From positions 94,277 to 143,903 of the forward strand of contig JACFNC010000008.1 in assembly GCA_019455065.1 (NCBI GenBank): DNA of 49,627 nucleotides, given 5' to 3'. Under the pieces are notes generated by a model. The model was not told the origin of the DNA and ran no database searches. It saw only the letters and a list, made by a program, of their open reading frames with translations. The position numbers were made by a program, and so were the translations under genes. This document shows positions 41,382 through 46,716 of this stretch, piece by piece. Source of the DNA: Rhodospirillales bacterium (GTDB taxonomy: Bacteria > Pseudomonadota > Alphaproteobacteria > Rhodospirillales > Magnetospirillaceae). Each line of letters starts with the position of its first letter. Position 1 is the stretch's first letter.

Positions 41382-41919
41382 CGGCGAGCTCTTCGAGGTG
41401 GGCGCGGACATGGGTCTCCAGAGTCCTCTGCATGGCGGCGGGCTCGATGCCCAACTCCGCCGCCAGCAGGGCGGCGGCGCGGGCCGGCCAGTTGACCCAG
41501 GCATCGCGCTCCTGGCGCGCCAGGCGGAACACCAGGGTGGTGGCCCGCGATCGGTCGACCAGCTCGCCCTTCATCTTCTGCAGGCGCAGCCGGCGCTCCT
41601 GGGCCTTGAGCACTTCGTTGGCCGTCTTGGCCTGCAGGAATGTCGTGCCGTTGCCGACCGGCGGCGCGGCGAGCCCCTGCTCGCGCAGCGTGTCGCCCAC
41701 GGCGGTCACCGCCGCCTCGGGAACCGGCCTGAGCTTCGGCGTCGCGGCCCGGAGGGACTTCGACGGGTCCGTCGTCGCCGCTCGGCGCGCATCACTCGCC
41801 GCGGCGTCGATGCTGCCGTCCTCGTGGAAGACCAGTCGCCCCGCCGCCTTGGCCTTCTGGATCGCGCCCCGCGACAGCCCGACATGCGCGGCGTACCGGC
41901 GCTCGCTCACGCCCTGCAT
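41359..41919 (-). CDS. Terminase small subunit (Nu1-like)
   Basis: A 186-residue protein with an N-terminal winged-helix start ('VSERRYAAHVGLSRGAIQKAKAAGRLVFHEDGSIDAAASDARR') and a C-terminal oligomerisation/large-subunit-binding part ('LKAQERRLRLQKMKGELVDRSRATTLVFRLARQERDAWVNWPARAAALLAAEL'). It recognises the phage cos/pac region and recruits the large subunit. No Shine-Dalgarno site is visible before ATG 41919. It heads the late operon. Confidence 0.85.
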   Translation of the reverse strand: MQGVSERRYAAHVGLSRGAIQKAKAAGRLVFHEDGSIDAAASDARRAATTDPSKSLRAATPKLRPVPEAAVTAVGDTLREQGLAAPPVGNGTTFLQAKTANEVLKAQERRLRLQKMKGELVDRSRATTLVFRLARQERDAWVNWPARAAALLAAELGIEPAAMQRTLETHVRAHLEELADVRPDFR

Positions 41920-41930
41920 CGTGCACCATG

Positions 41931-41959
41931 ATTATCGTTTGTATTCAGGATCTTATTGA
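41931..41959 (-). promoter_or_regulatory. Candidate late-operon promoter in an AT-rich gap
   Basis: The interval 41920-42032 is strikingly AT-rich compared with its surroundings. On the minus strand GATAAT (41936-41931) lies about 11 bases before the terminase small-subunit ATG, with a poor TCAATA at 41959-41954 and a 17-bp gap. It would give a nearly leaderless transcript, agreeing with the missing ribosome site. The weak -35 suggests an activator or a phage factor. Confidence 0.35.
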
Positions 41960-42032
41960 GTTGATAAGCACCGCGGCCGGAGCGAACCTCATCCCAACGA
42001 CGTGATGCAACCCGACCCGAGGAGCAGCCCCG

Positions 42033-42257
42033 ATGACCCGCCGCGCCACCGACAACTCCAAGGCCATCGACGCCTTCGTCGCCGCCAAGCTGGAGATCGA
42101 CGCCATGCTCGACCGACTGCAGGCGCTCAGCGCCGATCACTTCGATACCAGCCCCGACGCGATCAACTGGGGCCATGTCGGCACCCTGAGCCACTACCGC
42201 GAAAAGCTGCGCGAGATCACCGGCATGGCTTTCCGCGAGGGCGAACACGCCGAATAG
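42033..42257 (+). CDS. Small helical phage-associated protein
   Basis: A 74-residue protein with GAGGAG upstream of the ATG. 'DAFVAAKLEIDAMLDRLQALSADHFDTSPDAINWGHVGTLSHYREKLREITGMAFREGEH' is wholly helical with one central turn. It is a type I associate with DUF3489 neighbours in alphaproteobacterial prophages, but no function is known. It runs opposite to the late operon, together with the next gene. Confidence 0.6.
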   Translation: MTRRATDNSKAIDAFVAAKLEIDAMLDRLQALSADHFDTSPDAINWGHVGTLSHYREKLREITGMAFREGEHAE

Positions 42258-42349
42258 CGCCGACCCCTCCGGCTCCGGCCCGCCGCATGGCGGGCTCGGC
42301 CTCGTAGAAGGGCACGCCTCCCGCGCGCTCCGATACGCCGGAGAAGACC

Positions 42350-42922
42350 ATGACCAAGCTTTCCGACACCCAGCTCCTGATCCTGAGCGCCGCCGCCCAG
42401 CGGCCCGGGAACATCGCCCTTCCGCTGCCCACGAGCTTGCGTGGCGGGGCGGCCGCCAAGGTGGTCGGCGCGATGATCGCCACGGGGCTCGTCGCGGAGG
42501 TCGAGGCCGATCTGCGCCGGGGCGATCCCGTCTGGCGCGAGACCGGCGACGGGCAGGGCATCACGCTGGTCGCCACCGGCGCCGGGCTTGCGGCCATCGG
42601 CATCGAGCCTGACACTGCCGACAGCGCGCCCATCGGTGCCACGGAGCCGCCGAGCGCATACACCGCGACGGAAAGTCCGGTCGAGGACGAAGCCGCCCCC
42701 AAGGCGCGCACGCCGCGCGAGGGCACCAAGCAGGCCACGCTGATTGCCATGCTGCGCGCACCGGATGGCGCGACCATCGAGGAGATCATGGCCGCCACCG
42801 GCTGGCAGCCCCACACGGTGCGTGGCGCGATGGCGGGAGCGCTCAAGAAGAAGCTCGGCCTCGAGGTGGCCTCGGAGAAGATCGAGTCGCGTGGACGAGT
42901 CTACAGACTCCCGGCCACCTGA
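42350..42922 (+). CDS. DUF3489 protein (winged-helix, regulatory-like)
   Basis: A 190-residue protein with GGAG six bases before the ATG. The N-terminal half ('KLSDTQLLILSAAAQRPGNIALPLP..LRGGAAAKVVGAMIATGLVAEV') is a winged-helix-like unit; the C-terminal DUF3489 domain ('GTKQATLIAMLRAPDGATIEEIMAATGWQPHTVRGAMAGALKKKLGLEVASEKIE.RGRVYRL') is another HTH with a beta-wing. A transcription-regulator role is plausible from the fold. It is one of the plus-strand genes inside the minus-strand prophage. Confidence 0.85.
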   Translation: MTKLSDTQLLILSAAAQRPGNIALPLPTSLRGGAAAKVVGAMIATGLVAEVEADLRRGDPVWRETGDGQGITLVATGAGLAAIGIEPDTADSAPIGATEPPSAYTATESPVEDEAAPKARTPREGTKQATLIAMLRAPDGATIEEIMAATGWQPHTVRGAMAGALKKKLGLEVASEKIESRGRVYRLPAT

Positions 42923-42976
42923 CACGTCAGCGCCCCGACAGATACGACCGCCGTCCACCAGGGCGGCGGTCGCTCC

Positions 42977-43201
42977 TCATTGAGCGCTCCCTGTCCGGAT
43001 CGTCTCGAACACCCGCCGCAGCAGGTAGCCGCGCGCCAGCGAGACGACGACGAAGGCGAGGCCGATGGTCAGATGCTCCGCCATCCCCGTCTCGAGTCCG
43101 AACCAGGGGAAAACGACCATCTGCGTGGCGACGGCCAGCACGTAGCCGACCATGACATTGGCCGCGGCCTCCAGCAGCGACATGGCGCGGCTCTGCCTCA
43201 T
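42977..43201 (-). CDS. Small two-helix phage membrane protein (DUF7220-like)
   Basis: A 74-residue protein: 'MRQSRAMSLLEAAANVMVGYVLAVATQMVVFPWFGLETGMAEHLTIGLAFVVVSLARGYLLRRVFETI'. Two membrane segments (about 14-34 and 43-60) and a basic end. I recall this as DUF7220, common next to ParB-methyltransferase genes in prophages; function unknown. Its ATG overlaps the upstream methyltransferase stop (ATGA). Confidence 0.7.
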   Translation of the reverse strand: MRQSRAMSLLEAAANVMVGYVLAVATQMVVFPWFGLETGMAEHLTIGLAFVVVSLARGYLLRRVFETIRTGSAQ

Positions 43202-44532
43202 GCCGCATCCGCCGCGGACGAAGCGGCGCCAAGCCGCTCCGCCTTCACTATCGCAAACGGGCGGCGATCCCCGTCGAGGACCGCCTCGCGGCCCGTCCCG
43301 GCCTGCCAACGCTCCACGGCGACGTCGACATAAGCCGGGCTGATCTCCAGGGCGAAAACCCGGCGGCCGTTGGCCTCGCCCGCCATGATCTGCGAGCCGG
43401 AGCCCGAGAACGGTTCGTAGCACAGCCCGCCGCGGGCAACGTGCTGGCGCATCGGAATCCCGAAGGCGTCGAGCGGCTTTGGCGTTGGATGGTCCGGCCG
43501 CTCGTCCTTGGCGAAGCTTGGCATCTCCCAGGTCGAGGGCAGCGTTTCCTCGGCCACCTTGGGCGGGCGCCTGCCCTTGATCCAGCCCATGAAGCAGGGC
43601 TCATGCTTCCAGAGGTAATGGGACCGGGTCAGCACGCCGCGGTCCTTCACCCAGATAATCTGCTGGTGAACGAAGGCGCCGGCCTTCTCCCAGCAGGCTT
43701 CCAACATCGCTTGGCGGCGCGAGGCGTGCCAGCAGTACCAGGCAGCATCCTCCGTGATGGCCTCGGCCACGGCAGCGGCGATGAAGCCGTCGTAGAGTTC
43801 GGCGCCCTGGCTCGAGTCGTCCCAGGTCACGCCGTAGGAGTGCGACCAGTCCTTGTTGCGGGTCGGGTGGTTGGAGCCGTCGTAGTCAACGAGATACGGC
43901 GGGTCGGTCGCGAACAGCACCGCGCGCTCGCCGTTCATCAGGCGGCGGACGTCCTCGCGCCTGGTCGAGTTCCCGCAGAGCAGGCGGTGGTCCCCGAGGA
44001 TCCAGAGGTCGCCCGAGCACGAGGCCGGATTGCGCGGCGGCTCGGGGATCGTCACCGGGGGCGCCGAGCCGCCGGCGCCGCCGTCTTCGCCGTCCGTGCC
44101 GGGATCGAAGGCGAGCAGCTTGTCGAGCTCGCCGTCGGCGAACCCGACGAGCGACAGGTCGAAGTCGTCGGCCAGCAGCCCCTGCAGCTCGGCCGAGAGC
44201 AGCGCCTCGTCCCAGCTGCCGAGTTCGGTCAGCTTGTTGTCGGCGATCCGGTAGGCCCGCCGTTGCTCCCCGGTCAGGTGCCCCAGCACGATCACCGGCG
44301 CCTCGGTCAGGCCCAGCTGCGTCGCGGCCAGGATGCGTCCGTGGCCCGCGATCAACTCGCCGTCCTCGGCCACGAGGCAGGGCACGGTCCAGCCGAACTC
44401 CGCCATGCTGGCGGCGATCCTGGCGACCTGGTCGGGGTCGTGCACCTTAGCGTTCCTCGCGTAAGGCTGGAGGCGCGACAGCGGCCAGGTCTCGATCGCG
44501 TCCGGGGCGAAGCTCAGCGTCATGGTGGTCAT
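43198..44532 (-). CDS. ParB-domain N6/N4 DNA methyltransferase
   Basis: A 444-residue fusion. Residues about 14-100 are a ParB/Sulfiredoxin-type nuclease-like domain ('YARNAKVHDPDQVARIAASMAEFGWTVPCLVAEDGELIAGHGRILAA'). The methyltransferase has motif IV DPPY at 210-213 and the SAM-binding 'FSGSGS' at 375-380; motif IV before motif I means beta-class. It probably methylates adenine in the phage genome as protection against restriction or for packaging/regulation. ATG 44532 has AAGGA close upstream; longer in-frame extensions cross the inverted-repeat region and are rejected. No cognate restriction gene is nearby. Confidence 0.88.
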   Translation of the reverse strand: MTTMTLSFAPDAIETWPLSRLQPYARNAKVHDPDQVARIAASMAEFGWTVPCLVAEDGELIAGHGRILAATQLGLTEAPVIVLGHLTGEQRRAYRIADNKLTELGSWDEALLSAELQGLLADDFDLSLVGFADGELDKLLAFDPGTDGEDGGAGGSAPPVTIPEPPRNPASCSGDLWILGDHRLLCGNSTRREDVRRLMNGERAVLFATDPPYLVDYDGSNHPTRNKDWSHSYGVTWDDSSQGAELYDGFIAAAVAEAITEDAAWYCWHASRRQAMLEACWEKAGAFVHQQIIWVKDRGVLTRSHYLWKHEPCFMGWIKGRRPPKVAEETLPSTWEMPSFAKDERPDHPTPKPLDAFGIPMRQHVARGGLCYEPFSGSGSQIMAGEANGRRVFALEISPAYVDVAVERWQAGTGREAVLDGDRRPFAIVKAERLGAASSAADAA

Positions 44533-44542
44533 GGTTCCTTGT

Positions 44543-44607
44543 CCGGGTGGATACCCGGTGGCTTCCGGACACCGGATGCCGCGCTGGACTCCGTGCGGAG
44601 TCCAGCG
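44543..44607. repeat. Three consecutive inverted repeats upstream of the methyltransferase gene
   Basis: Dyads at 44543-44558 (CCGGGT/ACCCGG, 4-base loop), 44564-44576 (TCCGG/CCGGA, 3-base loop) and 44582-44607, a perfect 12-bp pair (CGCTGGACTCCG with CGGAGTCCAGCG around TG). They fill the leader directly before the methyltransferase ATG in the minus direction, ending about 10 bases from it. They could form a structured mRNA leader or serve as operators. The rest of the gene-free stretch 44533-44813 holds a second copy of the CCGG(G)TGGCTTCC motif near 44678 and a very GC-rich run (44761-44800) but no supported gene. Confidence 0.7.
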
Positions 44608-44813
44608 GGACCGAGAGTGGCCGGCTGAAAAGCTTGTGTTGTTCGAGGTTTGCGCGGGATGCCGATGGTTCCGGCTTCCGGGTGGCTTCCCAAAATCCGG
44701 CCCTGCCGCTGGCGATGTTCCGCGCCCTTGCCGCCAGCATAGGTTGTGGGCCAGGGAGGACCCGCCCCGGCGGGCCGGGGGGGCGGGCGGTGCTGCCCGC
44801 GCGCTTCCCCAGC

Positions 44814-45257
44814 CTACCGTGCCACCATACCCGATCCCCGGCCGGATGTTGCACGCGCCGGTGTTGCAACATTGCTGCACGCATTCAGGCGGGCGGCGAT
44901 GACCACCAGGGCATACATCCAGCGCCGCCAGGCCGTCGTGCGGTCGATGCCGTACTCGTGGGCGATCACCTTCCAGTGCCGGCCGTTGGCACGCTTCCAC
45001 ACCAGCCGCGCGTCGTCCGGCTCGAGCCAGCGCAACCACAGCAGGGTCACATCCATCTGGTCGATCGCCGCCGCGCTCGGCGGGCCGAGACGGACCCGCG
45101 TCTCGTCCCAGCCGTAGGCTTCCCAGAAGTCGCGCACGATCGGCGGCCAAGAGCTGGCATGGCCCTGGACCTTCACGGGCGGCAGGCGGCGCATGGTGTC
45201 AGCCGCCTGTTCGAGATAGACGGCCACCATCTTGGGCGTCCAGTGCGGGTCAGTCAT
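44814..45257 (-). CDS. DUF6362 phage protein
   Basis: A 147-residue protein: 'HWTPKMVAVYLEQAADTMRRLPPVKVQGHASSWPPIVRDFWEAYGWDETRVRLGPPSAAAIDQMDVTLLWLRWLEPDDARLVWKRANGRHWKVIAHEYGIDRTTAWRRWMYAL' matches what I remember of DUF6362. The end of that stretch is an HTH-like sigma-region-4 type helix pair, so DNA binding is plausible. The last 25 residues hold a TGTTGCAACA palindrome in DNA (44862-44871). It overlaps the upstream small gene by 8 bases. Confidence 0.8.
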   Translation of the reverse strand: MTDPHWTPKMVAVYLEQAADTMRRLPPVKVQGHASSWPPIVRDFWEAYGWDETRVRLGPPSAAAIDQMDVTLLWLRWLEPDDARLVWKRANGRHWKVIAHEYGIDRTTAWRRWMYALVVIAARLNACSNVATPARATSGRGSGMVAR

Positions 45258-45447
45258 GGGCGGTCTCCTGCCGCGGCAGCGGCCCGTACAGTTTCTGACC
45301 GAGCTGCCTGATCAGCTCGCGCTCGGGCCAGGTCAGGCGCTGGTCGTCGATGGCGATGACCAGCACGCCCTGCTCGCGCCAGCCGTCCTGCTTGACCTGC
45401 TCGGCCGAGCGGCGGGCGCCGCCGAAGCCCTTGGGGTGCAGCCTCAT
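45250..45447 (-). CDS. Small phage protein, unknown function
   Basis: A 65-residue protein, 'MRLHPKGFGGARRSAEQVKQDGWREQGVLVIAIDDQRLTWPERELIRQLGQKLYG'. It begins with a basic stretch, then 'GVLVIAIDDQRLTWPERELIRQLGQKLYG', seen beside DUF6362 in related prophages. No domain assigned. It overlaps the DUF6362 start by 8 bases and is divergent from the BrnT toxin gene. Confidence 0.6.
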   Translation of the reverse strand: MRLHPKGFGGARRSAEQVKQDGWREQGVLVIAIDDQRLTWPERELIRQLGQKLYGPLPRQETAHD

Positions 45448-45468
45448 GAAGCGCCGTCCTTTGTCGGG

Positions 45469-45497
45469 TTGCGGGAAGTCGTCCTCTGGCCTACATT
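45469..45497 (+). promoter_or_regulatory. Promoter of the BrnT/antitoxin pair; leaderless transcript likely
   Basis: TTGCGG (45469-45474), 17-bp spacer, TACATT (45492-45497). The toxin ATG (45504) is only six bases after the -10, where transcription should start, and there is no Shine-Dalgarno site. Both fit a leaderless mRNA. Confidence 0.55.
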
Positions 45498-45503
45498 GCG
45501 GCC

Positions 45504-45791
45504 ATGGAGTTCGAATGGGACGAGGCGAAGAGCGAGGCCTGCTATGCCGAGCGGGGATTCGACTTCGCTTACGCCATCCAGGTTTTTCTCGACCCCGATC
45601 GACTGGTCGATGTCGATGATCGGTTTGAGTATGGCGAGGTTCGCCACCGTGTCCTTGGGCGCATCGAAGGCCGGGTGTTCGTGGTGGTGTACACGGTGCG
45701 CGGCCACCGCTTCCGGATCATTTCGGCGCACAAGGCCAATCGCAGGGAGGTGAGACGCTATGAAGCGGGTCCGCGCGACGCTCACGACTGA
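45504..45791 (+). CDS. brnT: BrnT-family toxin
   Basis: A 95-residue BrnT/DUF497 ribonuclease toxin of the RelE fold. 'MEFEWDEAKSEACYAERGFDFAYAIQVFLDPD' and 'RHRVLGRIEGRVFVVVYTVRGHRFRIISAHKANRREVRRY' carry the whole family pattern, including the C-terminal Arg/Lys cluster needed for RNA cleavage. The gene overlaps the antitoxin by 32 bases. It stands on the plus strand within the minus-strand prophage, as a maintenance or anti-phage cargo gene. Confidence 0.9.
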   Translation: MEFEWDEAKSEACYAERGFDFAYAIQVFLDPDRLVDVDDRFEYGEVRHRVLGRIEGRVFVVVYTVRGHRFRIISAHKANRREVRRYEAGPRDAHD

Positions 45792-46113
45792 GGGCACGCT
45801 CATTGAGGCGGGGACGGGAAAGAAGCTTCCCGGCCGCATCGATGCCGGACGGGTGGATGCCACGACGGAAGCCGACATCGCCCGCCACATTGCCGCCGAC
45901 GACGATGCATCCAGGCGCGACGCCGCGGCATATGCCCGGCGCGTGCGGAAGCGTACCGGTTTGACCCAGGCGGCCTTCGCATCGCGCATCGGCGTCCCGG
46001 TCGATACGGTCCGCAATTGGGAGCAGGGCAAGCGCTTTCCGGCAGGCCCGGCAAAGGCGTTGCTGAAGGTGCTCGATCGCGCACCCGAGACGGCGCTGGC
46101 CGCTCTGGAATAG
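45760..46113 (+). CDS. XRE-type HTH antitoxin partner of BrnT
   Basis: A 117-residue protein with an N-terminal toxin-binding part (about 1-55) and a C-terminal XRE helix-turn-helix: 'RRVRKRTGLTQAAFASRIGVPVDTVRNWEQGKRFPAGPAKALLKVLDRAPE'. BrnT is usually paired with a ribbon-helix-helix BrnA; here the antitoxin is of the HTH type seen with HigBA/MqsA-like pairs. The HTH probably binds the promoter at 45469-45497. The start lies inside the toxin gene, ensuring coupling. Confidence 0.88.
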   Translation: MKRVRATLTTEGTLIEAGTGKKLPGRIDAGRVDATTEADIARHIAADDDASRRDAAAYARRVRKRTGLTQAAFASRIGVPVDTVRNWEQGKRFPAGPAKALLKVLDRAPETALAALE

Positions 46114-46123
46114 AGCCCGCGGT

Positions 46124-46666
46124 TCATCGGACGTCTCCCTCTGCCGCGATCGCCCACAGCAGGATGGCGATGGCGTCGGCCTCGTTGTCGTCGGCCGGGC
46201 GGTGGCCGCGCGCCGCAACGGCCGCGATCACCGCCTGCTTGTCGGCATTGCCGCGGCCGGTGACGTGGCGCTTGATGGTGCCGACCGGGACGCCCTGGTA
46301 GGGCACGGCGCGCTGCTCGCACCAGGCGGTGAGATGGGCGAGGAAGCCGCCGTAGAGGTGCGCGGCGTCGGTGCCGACGTGGCGGCGGACCTCCTCGAAG
46401 TACACGGCGCCGAGGCCGCGGTCGCGGGCAAGTTCGTCGAGCCAGGCACGGAAGCGCAGGAAGCGCATGCCGCCGCCCTCGAAGCGCCCCGGCCGGAACG
46501 CGGCGGTGCCGCTGACGATCATGCCGTCGGCGAGGCGCATGGCCCATCCGGTGGTGCTGCCGAGATCGAGGGCGAGCAGGACGGGGCGGACGGGCATCGG
46601 CAGCGGGGGCACGACCGAGGGTGCGCGTGCGTCCGGCGCGGGAAGGCAGAGAGTCGGGACAGCCAT
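46124..46666 (-). CDS. RuvC-like (RNase H-fold) phage nuclease
   Basis: A 180-residue protein. First catalytic Asp in 'LLALDLGSTTGWAM', Glu in 'VYFEEVRRHVGTDAAHLYGGFLAHL', and the final acidic motif in 'GHRPADDNEADAIAILLWA', with 'VPVGTIKRHVTGRGNADKQAVIAAV' between, the usual RuvC/phage resolvase pattern. It would resolve branched DNA during replication before packaging. ATG 46666 has GAGG five bases upstream; a longer in-frame start (46864) would extend into the primase gene and is rejected. Confidence 0.85.
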   Translation of the reverse strand: MAVPTLCLPAPDARAPSVVPPLPMPVRPVLLALDLGSTTGWAMRLADGMIVSGTAAFRPGRFEGGGMRFLRFRAWLDELARDRGLGAVYFEEVRRHVGTDAAHLYGGFLAHLTAWCEQRAVPYQGVPVGTIKRHVTGRGNADKQAVIAAVAARGHRPADDNEADAIAILLWAIAAEGDVR

Positions 46667-46716
46667 GGAAACCTCAAAGGCGTGGTCGTGGTCGGGACGG
46701 GTGCGGCGTGCGTGCA

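Noticed and set aside
43201-45150. Longer version of the methyltransferase starting far upstream
   Set aside because: It would translate through the inverted repeats and non-coding GC-rich sequence; ATG 44532 has a ribosome site and the family N-terminus.
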